From Cinclus cinclus (Eukaryota > Chordata > Aves > Passeriformes > Cinclidae): a DNA stretch of 64,000 bases. The notes beneath the pieces are model-generated. The model had not been told where the DNA came from. It saw nothing but the letters and a program-made list of their open reading frames with translations, and made no database searches. The translations under genes were made by a program, and so were the position numbers. The stretch spans positions 22,430,131 to 22,494,130 of the forward strand of contig NC_085050.1 of NCBI RefSeq assembly GCF_963662255.1, read 5' to 3'. Shown here one piece after another: positions 48,889-61,644 of the stretch. The number at the start of each line of letters is the position of its first letter. Within the stretch, counting starts at the first letter, position 1.

Positions 48889-51800
48889 CTATTGAAAGTT
48901 ACAATAATTTTTATCCACATTATTAACAGCAAATATATCTGCAGAGTGTTGGACTGGCATATGCAAGTCCAGAAATAATTGAGACCTATCTGAACACAAG
49001 ACAGAGATGGACAATACTGAAAGTACTAACCATATTTTGTATGCAAATTTTAACTTCCTCTTAGTAGTAGTAGGACTACAATGTGCTGATTCTAAGTCTA
49101 CCTGGGAAGCAGCTTGAAGGCAGGCAAATAAATTTGTGTGAAATAAATTTGTGAATAAATTGTAGTGAAAATCCAAAAGCATGCAAATTTGACGTTATGT
49201 AAGAGTCCCCCAAAATACAAACCCCTAGATTTGGCCAGTTAAGGAGAAACAATGGAAATTTAGAGTGTGAACTTCCTGACTCATTTTCGCATAAGGGCTG
49301 CACAGATTGCCACAGGCACACTTGGTGTGGCCTCAGCTCACTTGTCACACACACAGGGAGAGCTACTGGGTATCACCCAGCTGTCAACAGAGATGACAGC
49401 ACACACCTCAGAAGCAGGAAGGGGTGAGATGGTGCCTTTAGCACACAGATCCTGGTACCGTACCTCAGTGGAATACAGATAAGGAAATGCAGCGATAGCA
49501 TTGTCAGGCAAATGCACACAAAGTTGTTTATCCAATGCATTTTTCAAAGAACTGCTGTAGAACACAAATAATATTTTGATTCCAGGTCCATTGTGTCCCT
49601 GACTATCCATTACTTCTGTAAACCTACAAATGGGTTTCTACTGAGCTGACAACAGAGGATAAATGTTACCGCTAATATCTAGCTATGTTCATTCTCCACT
49701 GACTACATAATCTGGGCTTCTCTCTTTACAAATGCAATTAAAAAGCAGCGTTTGGATCTTGGCACTTAAGCAGCTGAATATGAAAAGCCAAGTCAAAATA
49801 AGACCGGGGTAATTCTAAAGAAGATAACAATGGATCTTGTTTCACCCTCAGGATGAATCTGGAAAGAATGGGAATATAGGCTGATATCCCCTTCAGTGCC
49901 TATGTGTGACAGTGGTCTGCATGCATGCAAACTGAGCAGAGAAAAGGTCCTTTGTGCATTGGTGCTCTATGGAAAGCATACAGGGGCTATGAAAAGCTCC
50001 CTAAAGTTACCTGCATCCTATAGCTTTTATCCTTCCTTTTATGTGAAAAAATCTTTTAAAAGTTCCAAAGTCGTAATACAGCTTCACAATTTTCTTGGAT
50101 ATGTTGCGTTTCAGAAACATTTAAGTCTGTGTTAGATATTGAATACTATGAGTAGCTTTGCTTTTGCCAGCATTATTCGTGTAAGTTGCAAAGGAAAAGA
50201 TAATTATTCAGCTATGTCAGGAACTGAGAGGGACCACCAAATTGATGTTTCAGTTAGCCAAGATTAAACAAAAGTCTCTTTTCTTGGCTTTGCATCTATT
50301 TGCTGCTGTAGAAGATGTATCTTGCTTGTTCTCTTTGCTAAAAAGAAAATGTATTGCAGAATACAAGGAGGAGTAAGTCTGAACTTGCTGAGATGCCAGC
50401 CCTGACATTACTGAGCCAGTATTTGCTTCTATTTCCAGCACGTCAACTAATCTGAAGCTGTAACAATGTATCAGAGAGATAGTGGGATTTCCCCTGTTTC
50501 CTCTAATCTTGAGGGAAAGGAAGTATTATTTTAATAGCATAGCACAGAAAACAATACCGGAATTCAAATGAAATGGAATTTGTCTTGATTCTTCTGTGCA
50601 AATTATAGTTGTCAAGCCCACTTATATCAAATGTTATGAATGTCACAAACCCTAAACAGTCCAAGAAACAACTGCAGGACAGGAAGCTTGAGGTTTTATT
50701 CTCTGAATCCTGGTTGTCTCTGAATCCTGCAACATTCTTCTTTCAGGATGAGTTATGAAATTACCATCCATCAGAATCAACTTTGCATTATTGTGAACCA
50801 GATAAGTGAGTCAAGGAATTTTGTACTTGTATCTTAAAATGTAATGAACCAAACTGTGACTCCATGAGCCAGTGGAGTACCACTGAAAATGAGTATGATG
50901 CAATGTAGAAGAAGGTATTATGCTTGAACTGAGGTTGCCCACACAGACTGTAGAGTAAAAACATGATGATTTTAATGATATGATTCCCTGTCTGCATTGT
51001 CCTGTTCTAGCACAGGAATGAGAGCAAGCCTTTTTTTCCAGCACACCTTATGCTACATTCAAAATAGAATAAAAATAAACAAGGAATGTTGCTCTTACTC
51101 TAGAAAAAGAAAGTCTAAATGGGAATTTATAGTGATAAGATTCTAGTAATATAAATTGCCACTTAAGTATAATAGTATAATCCATCTAATTATATTAATG
51201 AATCTTCCAGACCCTACTAGGCAGATTGACCTTAGGTACCAAATGCCCTGATTTATGCAATCTCATTCCTATACAACTTATTCTTGCTTTTTCTTTCTTC
51301 TTCTTCTTTTTTTTTTTTTTTAATAATGTAGCATATAGTTCACACACACTGGCCTTCTGCTCCCAGCAAGTAATTTTATGCTGTGTACCAGGATTATCTT
51401 TTTTTAGGATATGGCTGCATGTGAATAACTACATTTAGTCAGTTACTAGTAATGGAAGGGGTACCAAAGTAGTTTAGGGAAAATGGGCTAAGGAAGAGGA
51501 ATAACAGCAGGGTAAGTATAAATAGCTTTCTTCCCTTTATTTGCATTGGAGACTGATTTAAGCAGTAAGCTGCAAATAACAATTCAGCAGTTTCTATCTG
51601 AATTACTTTAAAACTCTATGGGGAATACATTCTAGTCCTTCTAATTGCCATTATTAATTTATTAAGCTGTTCTAAAATCTCTTCTACTGCCTCTTCAAGA
51701 AAGGTCTTCAAAGAATTTGTTGCAATAAAATTTTCTTATGTGGTAATCTCACTAAGATTCTCTGTAGTAAACACAAAGCAAGGAAGTGTCTTCAATGGGT

Positions 51801-54800
51801 TTTTTTCCACATGTTATTACTATCAAGTTCTATTTGATGAAAATGCTCTGTATCTGGAAATACAGATTAGCCACTTAAAAAATACTTACTTCTTGCACTA
51901 ATAAAAAAGTACCCTCTCTTCTTTCCCTTGTCTCATGGATGCATTTAAGGGCAAGTCTTTTTTGTCAGTTCATACTATTCAAGGGACAGTCATTACACAA
52001 AAATGCAATGGCAGGACCAACTCTGAAGTCTAGAAAATGTGGTTTGTTCAACCCAGTCTAGTGCATTCTTTTTTAGCTTAACAGTCCAGACAATGTTTAG
52101 TTGACATTTATGACCAGAATGCTATAAAGCTCCCCTCTCCTCACTATATGTGCTTAATCCTTTGCAGTACTGTGAATTTGGAAGGTTGTAAATTTAATCC
52201 TTCCCTAGAGAACATTCTATATGTTTTCCCCCTTTCCTCTGTTCACTGTACTTAGTGACAATGATTCATGGATATAAAGCCACTAACAGTGGCTAACACA
52301 AAACTGACATCCATGTTGTAATTTACCTTTTTGTAGGACCATGATGACATTAAGCCAGTAATTTACTGAGCTTCTGAAGAATTCACTCCCATTCTCAAAG
52401 TATAGACTTCCCTCTTTTTCTTCCCTGATAATTTCTTAACTTCAAATAACCTTTTAGTAGTACCTACACATCTTTTCATCTATATGATATACTGTCACAT
52501 CCTCTCAAGTACTCATTACTGTGTTTCCAGGGTGATTGTATTGTCTTCAGTGGATCTCAATGTTTTTTTTTTTTTTCAAGATTGCAAGCTATGCTCTAAT
52601 TATAGTGAAAATATTGTCAAGGGCTGTCAACAAAGTCATCTGTAGCTATTTATAATCCATTATCATGGTAGCAAATCCTAAGCTTAGCAACTGTGGAAAG
52701 AATAAACTCTTCATATGAATTTGATTCTACTCTAAATTATATTGGTATGAACTATGAAATTGATTGGAATGATTGAAATTACGGTATGTGAAGCCAAGGA
52801 ATTTTATATTAAAATAAACGCCATTATAGCAGTTCACACAACTAAACATCTTTCTGGGTTACATGGATCAATTGTAGTAGGAGGCACTTAAAAGTGAGAA
52901 TGACAGACAAATAAAGGATTCCTACTCTCTTCAGTAAAATCTAGCAAAACCAGATTTGAATTTCCATAAGATCCCATCATCAAAAATGCCTTGGATATAC
53001 AACATTAAAAATGCCTTTCTGAACATGTGATTAAACAGGTATGATATTAGTAAAGCTACTCTAGACAATAGATTCAGAAAAGTAATGCTTTTCCAGCAGA
53101 ATGAAAATAATGAGCTTATAAATATATCTCAGATGTAACCAGTGCTTTAAGAGCAAGAAGCATAAATTGTACTCACAGGAGAGTTCAGAGAGACAAGAAG
53201 CTATTCACTCTTTTCTAGGTAAAATTGAAATGCCATGAAATACTGAGTTGTAGACATAAATTATTGAGTCTCCTCCTACTCCCGAAGAACTAACAAGACA
53301 AAAAGTGAAATACTTGAGCCTAGTCAAATTTAAAACCATTTTTTTTTCATTTGCTGGCTTTGTATTTTATTTCTTTTGAAGGGAGGTTGGTTTGCCATTC
53401 AGAACTATTATTCTATGTGTTCATGTTAATCTTTTTAAGATATAGCTCCCTTCGCAAAACTAGAATCCATGAAATTTATTAAAACATTTCATTCTTTGGG
53501 AAATGTCAGTAACACAGCAACAACTGGTAATTGGCACTCACACAGATATTTGTTGCCAAATCCAGTTTTCTAGAATCCACACTTTGAGTTTAGCCATTTA
53601 ATTTATCAGCATTAAACAAACTACCCTCTCTGAAGACCACAATTGTTTACCTACATGAAACTCAAAATTGCATTTAGTGGGAATTTGACCCTAGAAATAG
53701 GCTATGAAGTGCTAGCAAAACCATTTTTTGAGTCCCGCTACAGCCATTCATACCACACTTTGGTAGTAAAATTCACTACCAAAGTGTGGAATGAATGGCT
53801 GTTGCCATTCTGAGTCACAAACACATAGAGCATACACACACGTGTGCATCTCTGTATACTTCTTGTACACACACAAAGCACTCAGCTGCCAAGCCTCAAA
53901 ACTGGCACACAACACAACCAAAAATTTAAAAATTCAAAGTCATTAATGCAAAACACTGGGAAGCCTGGGAGATGCATTCCCACATGATATATGTCTCTTC
54001 TTATAGTTTTGTTGTCAGATTTATTTCTTTATAATAAAAAAAAGTGTTTCCTTAATATAAGCCAGATCAAATTGGTGTAGGACCAAGATAACTCTGAAAC
54101 AAACCCGAAGCATCTCCTGACAGGAAATTCTTTAAAGGTCTTTCTTGACATCCTCATGTCTCAAGATTTGTTAACTTTTCTTTTGCTTTTATATTACTTA
54201 CCAGGAAAAGGATGAATTTTAGTAGCAGATACAGTTCTTCTTGCATGCCTGGAACCCTTTCTTCTTTGAACAGTGGAAACTGTTGCTACTCTTTGTTTGT
54301 AATCTGCTTTAAACAGAATGTGTTAGCATCAGCCCTGATGAGAAGGAAAGCTTGTAAACCCCTTATTATTAAACTGTTGAACACCTTGGAAAATGTTCAA
54401 AAAATCAGGAAGGTGTTGGAATAAGGTGATGAGGAAAACCAAAGGCCAGCTGATTTGTATTTTCATGAATGAAATTTTCTAGAGATTTCATTCAGGTTTG
54501 TCCCTTTCAAATTATTCCTTGCTTTTCTCTACCCTGTGTACCTTGAACAAATTTTGGAAGGATATCAAGAAAAGTACATCTTTCAGTACAGGTTTGGACT
54601 CTCACTGCTGCCAGTGGAGCATCAAGGATGGACTGTACTGGCATCCAAGGAATCTGACAGATTCCTTGCTAGTGTCAGGTGTTTATCTTGGAAAGCAGAG
54701 TCTTAGAGCAAGCTCCACACCACTGACAAAGATAGAACTGGATCAGGCACCTCTGGCTGTTCCTCAGCACCCAGTTCATAAACTCTCAGTCTTTCCATCC

Positions 54801-57800
54801 TTCTGCTGCTCTCTAAATGCTGTGCTCTCAGTGGGTTTATTGCAGATGTTTGTTCAGTTGTTGTGGTTAGCCCTGTTCCGCACTGACTGCAGCTGAGGGC
54901 TCAGCCAGCTTCTGGTAACAGGCTCACTCCAATTCTGTGCAACAGAATTATTTTTTATCTTTTTCCTTTGAGAACACTAAAAATTCATTAAGTTAAAATT
55001 ATTTAGGTCATGATTTTTTTTTTATGAATAGCCGGTGGAGACTGAACACTGAAGCCCCAAGCGTACATTGTAACAGTAAATGTCAAAGGAAGCTCTGGAA
55101 TTTCCTAAGACAAGAGAGGAAGGAAAAAGACAAAATTATTAATTTAAAGTTTAGGGCCTTTGTCATGGATTGACTGTAACCTCCACCAAGTTTATTTGGA
55201 TGTTTTATTTTATGCACTCATGAAAATAGCTTAATGATTCAGAGAGTCTCAGAGTCTACCTAGCAGAGTATCTTGCAAGTCTCAAGAGGAAATGAATAAT
55301 TCCACATTTCTTAACAGCTTTCAGTGGTGCTCAAAAATGAAAAGAAAAACTACTAACTGAATTATGGCTAAAAAAATTCATAATAGCTGTTTTAGGAACA
55401 TAATAGTGTTCTGCTCTGTTCTTTGAGCACCACTGAAAAGAATTACTGTACAAACCTGCAATGAAAGGTGACATCATAATATATACACATAAACCTTAAG
55501 TTTTATTTTTATGTGCTTATCTTTTTATCAGTAACATAATGATGTTGGCTATAATGTCACGTATTATAAATTTAACTGATAAACCCACTTTTCCTCAACT
55601 AGCAGAAAATGTATCCTTGAAGCTAGTAAGTAATTAGAAGCCTCAAAAGGGAATCTTTTCTTCCCTGTTTGTGTTCACGATGATTCTGAAAACTTAAATT
55701 TAATTAAAACGTAATGTTTAAGAATAAAGGTACTTAATCATTAATCATCACTACTTACAGTTCTACATTAAAAATAGAATGTTATGACTCAAAGCATTGA
55801 AAATCAGAGGCGTGACATTTATAAGTAGTTTTCAAATTACACATAAAAGTCCTTTAAATCAGAGCACTTAATAGTCTATTTATAAAGTCCTAATTTACCT
55901 TTGTGGGGTCTTATTTACATGAAATAAATCTCAGAAATTGGTTCTAGCAATAAGTAAAATATAATGTATTTTAAGCAACATAGTCTGGTAAGGAGTTGCT
56001 TTTATTGGGGTGGGGAGGGTACAAACTTGACATCTCAAGCTTATTCATTAGAATATATTTGACATTTTGCTTATTCATTAAAAATATATGCATAAAGTAT
56101 TTACACGATGCAAAAAGTCACAGAAACATTTGGGGGGGGGGGGGCACTATTCTTCCTCCTGTTCAGTTATGATTAAAGTTAGACCTCTATTGCTCCTTCA
56201 TTACAAAACTATCTGTGCACACAGTAAGGGTGATGGGGGGAATGGATATGGCTGATTATTTGCTTTACTACCCGTGTGACCAGAGTGTCCTTTCAGCACC
56301 TCTGAACTACAGGGGGAATGGACACCTCCCTGGGAGTAGCAATTAAATGCTGGTTGTTTGGAAGCATTCTGCCCACTCAGGGCTTACAAGAAAAATAGAA
56401 ACTGCTAAGAGCACCTAAGAGTTATTTCCTCAGGTAACAGCTTAAGTAATAGTCTTTTCACAGTGATAGTAGGTATTGTGCTCCTAGTACCACCTCCCTC
56501 TGACTTGGAAAGAGAAACAATGACCAGCAGCTGACAAGTGGACAATTTTCTGCACTGCTTTTTTTGACTTTATCTTGCTTGCTCACAGGTCTCGAGCTCA
56601 GGGTACTCCCACAATTTTATTCTTTGTTTTATTCATTGTATATCGCTAGAGAAAATACTCTAAATCTGATTTCAGCCTGTATCCCAAGAGAAGAGCTGTC
56701 TTGGCTGAAGGAATATTGTAGAAACAATTGTTTCAGTCTCTGAACTAGTGGCAAATTCTCTCATAGCAAAATTCTAATCATTTATCACTTGGAACAGTCG
56801 ATAGTGATGATTCAGAAATCACAGAAAGTTTTCTTTGCTGAAATAATAGCAAAGAGATGAAGTGTTACCTGGGCTTAATTCAGCTCTGGACTTAAGAAGG
56901 TGCACTTTGGTTGCCCTGCATGGGATTACACCACCAAAGAATTTGAATAGACAGTTTTTAGGACAGACAGATGAGTGTATATCTCCTCATATATGTCCTG
57001 TAATTTTTCCTGACTGTCACCTAAATAAATCATCCTCAGGAAGGAAAGGGTATTTCAATTCACTTATACTGGTCATTGGTATTTCTGCTTAAAACCTTCT
57101 ACAAAGTTTGACGGTAATTGTTCCATCTACTGAAATCAGTGTGAAACCAGAAGTTTGTATCACTAAGCCACCAACCATCTACCAAAAACCCCACATTTAA
57201 CTTGCAATCAACAAGCTTGGATTTGCATCCACAATTTTTGCATCCACTAAAGAGGTGAGAGGTGATACTATCATCTGAGTACTTTGGTCAGCCTCTAAGA
57301 AGCTTTTACCATTTGACAATCAAAATATCAGTGTCTGAGATACAGTAATAATCAACAGTTTTGTTACTATAAATTAATATATTTTTACTTGCATAGAAAT
57401 TCAAATTCACGCAGATTAACTTTTCGTTACTTACAGTTCTGTTTATTTTCTTGGACTACTTTGTAGATGACAACTGAAACAGTAAATGCAAAAACTACTG
57501 GAATCATAGTGAGCCAAGTGATCTTCGTCATGCACATTGGATCTGTCCATAAAATGTACAAGAGGGAAAATAAATCAGCAAATTACTGGCAGCAGAGAAA
57601 AGCAGAACATTCAATTTTCATAGGTTTTTGGATTGCACCTATCCCCACAGATAAAAACAAAACAAAGCAAAGCAAAGCAAAGCAAAGCAAAGCAAAACAA
57701 AACAAGAGATTATGCCTTCTTCTTTCAGTCTTCTCTGTTTTCTGATGTTAGGTTTCCTGTCTAGAATTTAGCTTAATTTTTGCATGTATTTTTATCTATA

Positions 57801-60800
57801 TCTATATCTATATCTGTATCTATATCTATACCTAATCTTATATCTATAATCTCCCCACAGCTGAAATAGATACAGATGACTAAGCGAATGAAAACTTTTC
57901 AACTCAGCCAATGAAAATGCTTCAAAGATTAACATTTATATTTAAGGTAGAACAAGGGTAATACATGTCCTCTCTGTCTGGATAGAGCATGGAAGGAATT
58001 GGTCCACTGTCCAACACTGGCCTGTACTGGCATTCTTAACCTCCTGGTCCACCTATATGCAAGAAGACAAGATTCTACATAAAGAAATTTTCTTATGAAA
58101 AGGTGTGGAAATGTCACCAAGAGGAGCCCTCTGGGGAATTCATTTAACTAAAGTTGTCTTGAGGAGAATCACATGGGACTGAATGCAGGAGGTAGGTTGC
58201 TCTTTTGGACAACAGCTGCTGCAGAAATGCACCCACATTCCACAGGGATTTAGTTCAATAACTAGTACAAGTCGGGACTACATACAACAAAGAAATGCTG
58301 TGGAGAACTTTCACTTCTGGTTGTTTAAATGGCCTTCCAAACTTCTTTGGCAGTTGCATGTTAATGCATACCTTAGAACTGTCAAATAACTGTTTTAAAA
58401 AACAGCTATGTTACCATAACTTCTGAAAAGAAAATAAATTACAGACTAGCCAAACACTGTTTCTCTTTCCCTGATTTAGAACAGCGTAAGTAGACTTACA
58501 GTATAAGTAGACTGACTTCCCTTGTGTCTTCTCCATCAAGAACTCATGAGGCAAATGCCAACAACCCCATGGGTCATTCCTCCTAATTTAGAACTAAAAA
58601 TATCTTTTATACAAGAATCCAGGCTCCTTTTAAATAGAGCACTCTACCTCGTCTTGTAGTGGCTCATAATGATTTGACTATAAGCCTTGCTTAGTAAAAA
58701 CCCTGAGAACTACTTTAGCTGTTTTGAAGTAAAGAGGAAAAAAACCCATATTTTTAATTTTTGTTGCTAATATGAAATTACTACTACCCAGGTAAATCAG
58801 TATTAGCAAAGGGTGATTAGCTCATAGTACTGACACAAGTTAGAAAGGCAAGTTACAAATTATGGTCCTCTCATGGCTAGACACACAATTAAAAAAATCC
58901 CAAACAAACAAAAACCCAAAACAATCCTAAGATGCCCTTTCTTCTCTAGGATTTTCACTGGATTTATTTAGCATATATTAATCTTACTCTAAAAAAAACA
59001 TATTTTTTCCAGCAAAGGTACAGCATAAAATATATTTGCCATGCAAAACCAAATGAATGCAATAATTTCCAAATGGCAAGTATTGCATATAGACAGAATG
59101 GAAACCCTGACCATGGCCAGACAATCAGACAAAAAACTCTTGCAACACAAAGAGAAATATAAAAAGCTGAAGTTACTTCTCTGGGAAATCTGAGCTTCAT
59201 TCAGCTGAAGATTTCTTTTAAGCCTACAACAGTGAGGCTATATAGTAGGCTGTTGCAGTACAGCATTAGAATGGTCAAACCTATCTCCTGGTTCTTTTAC
59301 CACTGTAGTTAAAAAGGATTTTTAAATTTACCTCCAACACAATAGGGTTTTGCCATTATCAGGAAAGGGAAAATGATGTTTCCAGGTTTTGTCACATGCA
59401 GTGTGAGTCTGTTGCTGCTAAGCCAGAAACAATGTACAGATCTTTACTTTGATCTATTTCTTGTAGAAAAAAAGAAAAGGGCACAGCTAAACCTGCTTTA
59501 AATCAGTATAAAAATCATCAGTTGTCTACTATGGATTGTTTTCTCAATAAGGGATGTTCAAAACTGTATTCTCTTCTTGTGAAATATTTAAATGTTTTTG
59601 AACAGTTTCTGGAAGCAGAGAACTATCTAGTTGAGATTTTTTTGCAAGATTATGTTGTTTCTAGTTTGATTCCCATTCTGACTCTCCTTTGTAACTTACA
59701 TTCCATATAAGACTTCAGTTGCAGTGAAATATTTATACAGTCATTTTGGTCTTCCATCATTGCCAAGAGACAAGAACGATTTAGTTGTTCGTCAGCTGCA
59801 TTTCGTCTTCCAACCATAGAATGGTTGATGTGGATTTCCATCAGGTAGTTCGTATTATGCGCCACTTCTTTCTTAGAAACCGTTGTGAAATTAAAATATT
59901 TATAAAAATAAGTAACATTTTCTGTTTTCACTCCAAGCGAGCCTTTTGCTTTTGGAAATAAAAATTAAAACAAAGCTGTTATACAAGCAGTAGACCAAGA
60001 GACAACTCTCAAAAAGAACAGTGATTTCTCTGTCTCATTTGCAAAAAACATAAAGGTTTCTACCTCACAGATTATGAAAAGATGGATAAATGTATTCTGT
60101 GTAAAGTTACTTTCAAGAGATCTGAAGAGCAATGTTTATCTTATGTATCTTATATACATGTCCCCTACTAAGTATAACGCTTTTTTGCTTTACTATCACC
60201 TTTTTTGTTGTTGTTTATGTTGTTAGTTGCCAAAGGCAACAGGCAAAAATCAGGCTATGAGTAGGATAGAACCCAGGCAGAAGCCATGTGATGACAGAAA
60301 TTTGAAGTGTGCACATTGTCTATCTGCTCTCAGTTGCAGGAAGTCCTTGCTTTGCTTCAAACCACACAAAATGTGAGACTTGTGCTATGTTTATAAGAAA
60401 CAGGTGAGACATTGTCAAAAGTGTTAGTTGTACAGGTATAACTGAGAGCAGATGTTGTCTATATATAAATTTTTATTTTTCCTACTTGTTAAGAAAGCTA
60501 TTTTGTAATGAGGAAAATATACAGTTGGAAAAGAACTGAATTTCTTATATTCAGGACTTGGCCTGTTGCCCCTCTTGCTGACAATGTTAGAAAGAGGTAT
60601 CCTCTTCCCCAAAAAATTTCCAGATATTTGCAAGTGTATGTGGCACAGAGGGAATGTGCTGTTACTGCTCTGAAAAGATATGACTTGCTACCTCTCCTCT
60701 GTATTGCTGTGCCATTCCTTAGTCAGTGCTGCTTTCTATAAAACATGTAAGGCCATTTCTGATACTACACAGCTGTGGATGATGTAGACTACAAACACCA

Positions 60801-61508
60801 AAATGGTTCTTTCTTACACAGTTGCCATCATAATAGTTACCTACTGAATTAGTCCTTTAGATACTTGCTTACAACCTATCTGCATAATGCCAGCAATCTA
60901 AATGTAGAGGTCCACAGTGATATTTGAAAGCAAAATCAGCTTGAAAAAATTTCAGAAAGTACAACTCCTTAGACATAAATTAAGTACTTTAGAAAGTACT
61001 TGCTACCAACATGTTTCACTGACAGCCAGAATGAATGCCACTGAGAATTTGGCACAAAATCTGCATTTTCTAGCCATGCAAAGAAAAACTAGTACCCCGC
61101 ATTGTACATAGATTTGCAAAGACCGTAGATAATCAGGAGCATATAATTTTCTTCTAAGTACCAAATAAAAACTTTTATTTTGCAATTAGCTACTTCAAAA
61201 TTAAGCATTTCCCTTAAACTACTTACTGTTTTTAGATGTTGAACCTGATCCATGATGATCAACCTTCACATCCCTCTTGGATTCACATTCTTTCTCTTTA
61301 GGGTGGGTCTGTTGTTCCCTCCAGGACGACTGGCAAATAGATGGCTTATTTTGGGAATTGAAATTATTTACAATGACCTTCAGCAAAATAGTCTGGTTTT
61401 CTCTCCTTTGTTGCCCTGATCTTTTGTAAGAATTGTTAAAAGTACAAAGTGGAAAAGTGGTGTTACTTGATGAACAGGTATCCACACATGACACCATTAC
61501 AGTATTAG
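48800..61508 (-). CDS. TMEM156: TMEM156, partial (coding exons 2 to last)
   Basis: Minus-strand exons 61508-61227, 59948-59700, 57542-57435, 54306-54202 and 48888-48800 join with matching phases through GT-AG introns to about 277 residues and a TAG. Human TMEM156 is about 296, so only a short first exon with the N-terminal hydrophobic segment is missing. The product is a poorly studied membrane protein. The ectodomain (exons 2-3) has many sequons (NTT, NNS, NQT, NVT, NFT, NHS, NRS, NIS) and spaced cysteines. One transmembrane helix follows (LTMIPVVFAFTVSVVIYKVV), then a basic cytoplasmic tail (QRRKGSRHARR) ending in a conserved proline motif TTEILPVIPE. Identification rests on MTKITW before the helix, DCINISLQL, and ILPVIPE, all close to the human protein as I recall it, plus synteny. 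The ectodomain is strongly diverged. Confidence 0.9.
48889..54201 (-). other. TMEM156: TMEM156 last intron (5.3 kb)
   Basis: No exon is recognised. It contains a 63-nt near-perfect hairpin at 53740-53802 and otherwise AT-rich single-copy-looking DNA with a (TTC/T)n pyrimidine run at 51294-51321. Confidence 0.6.
53740..53802. repeat. Near-perfect 28-bp-arm hairpin with 7-nt loop
   Basis: Left arm 53740-53767 (ACAGCCATTCATACCACACT onward) and right arm 53775-53802 (ACTACCAAAGTGTGGAATGA onward) are reverse complements except for one base. The loop is AAAATTC. TGAGTC occurs on both flanks (53729-53734 and 53811-53816) in direct orientation, which may be chance. It lies inside a TMEM156 intron. 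Confidence 0.95.
54202..54306 (-). CDS. TMEM156: TMEM156 exon (cytoplasmic tail)
   Basis: The acceptor TGTTTAAAG ends at 54307 and the donor GTAAGT begins at 54201. It encodes DYKQRVATVSTVQRRKGSRH and then ARRTVSATKIHPFP, basic and soluble. Identity to human is low, but length, phase (2 nt in, 1 nt out), position after the transmembrane exon and composition all fit. Confidence 0.75.
55319..55438. mobile_element. Possible non-autonomous DNA transposon (MITE-like) with 17-bp TIRs
   Basis: TTTCAGTGGTGCTCAAA (55319-55335) and its exact complement TTTGAGCACCACTGAAA (55422-55438) bound 86 bp of AT-rich DNA. The inner CAGTGGTGCTCAAA resembles the CAGTGGTTCTCAAA ends of hAT-Charlie elements. No 8-bp target-site duplication is visible, so the class is uncertain and an old element or a chance inverted duplication remain possible. 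Confidence 0.5.
56132..56144 (+). repeat. G13 homopolymer
   Basis: Thirteen consecutive G residues inside a TMEM156 intron. Length is prone to polymorphism and sequencing error. Confidence 0.95.
57435..57542 (-). CDS. TMEM156: TMEM156 transmembrane exon
   Basis: The acceptor TATGGACAG ends at 57543 and the donor GTAAGT begins at 57434. It encodes PMCMTKITW, then a hydrophobic helix of about 20 residues (LTMIPVVFAFTVSVVIYKVV) and QENKQN. The motif M-x-KITW directly before the helix matches human TMEM156. Confidence 0.93.
57655..57706 (+). repeat. (AAAGC)n / (AAAAC)n simple repeat
   Basis: Seven or so AAAGC units flanked by AAAAC units, about 110 bp on the 5' side of the TMEM156 transmembrane exon (in gene orientation, in the intron before it). 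Confidence 0.95.
57792..57838 (+). repeat. (TATATC)n simple repeat
   Basis: About seven TATCTA-type hexamers with one G substitution and one C insertion. Confidence 0.93.
57839..59699 (-). other. TMEM156: TMEM156 intron, remainder
   Basis: Nothing recognised between the hexamer repeat and the next exon. Open frames are short. Confidence 0.5.
59700..59948 (-). CDS. TMEM156: TMEM156 exon (membrane-proximal ectodomain)
   Basis: The acceptor TTTCCAAAAG ends at 59949 and the donor GTAAGT begins at 59699; 249 nt, 2 nt in and 1 nt out. It encodes GSLGVKTENVTYFYKYFNFT, a variable middle, and CLLAMMEDQNDCINISLQLK. Sequons NVT, NFT, NHS, NRS and NIS are present. The pattern G-S-x-x-V-K, F-N-F and N-D-C-I-x-I-S-L-x-L aligns with the human protein. 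Confidence 0.9.
61227..61508 (-). CDS. TMEM156: TMEM156 exon 2 (distal ectodomain)
   Basis: The acceptor TTCTTTACAG ends at 61509 and the donor GTAAGT begins at 61226; 282 nt, 2 nt in and 1 nt out. It starts NTVMVSCVDTCSSSNTTFPL, paralleling the human LSC..C...NFTYSL pattern, and ends in a Lys/Asp/Ser-rich stretch. The open frame continues upstream to 61701 but that part crosses the acceptor and a poly(T) tract and is intronic. Confidence 0.88.
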
Positions 61509-61624
61509 CTGTAAAGAAAGAGTGCATATTAGCCAGACAATCATATAAGACACACGGGCACATATGCATAGAAGCATCATATAGTGGATATTCCAACCAC
61601 CTTATGATGAAATGAACTTGCCTC

Positions 61625-61644
61625 TTTTTTTTTTTTTTTTTTTT
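61625..61644 (+). repeat. T20 homopolymer
   Basis: Twenty consecutive T on the plus strand (A20 on the TMEM156 sense strand), about 115 bp before exon 2 in gene orientation. Confidence 0.95.

Larger units (their letters stand above)
54307..57434 (-). other. TMEM156: TMEM156 intron
   Basis: Contains a possible small DNA transposon (55319-55438), a 13-nt G run (56132-56144) and a short palindrome at 54647-54667 (AAGGAATCT, GAC, AGATTCCTT). A 132-codon open frame at 54498-54896 on the plus strand resembles nothing and has no coding signal. Confidence 0.6.

Noticed and set aside
54647..54667. Short palindrome AAGGAATCT-GAC-AGATTCCTT
   Set aside because: Nine-bp arms are expected now and then in 64 kb; no context suggests function.
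54498..54896. 132-codon plus-strand open frame
   Set aside because: It overlaps a TMEM156 intron, has no recognised homologue, no splice or promoter support, and low complexity of evidence.
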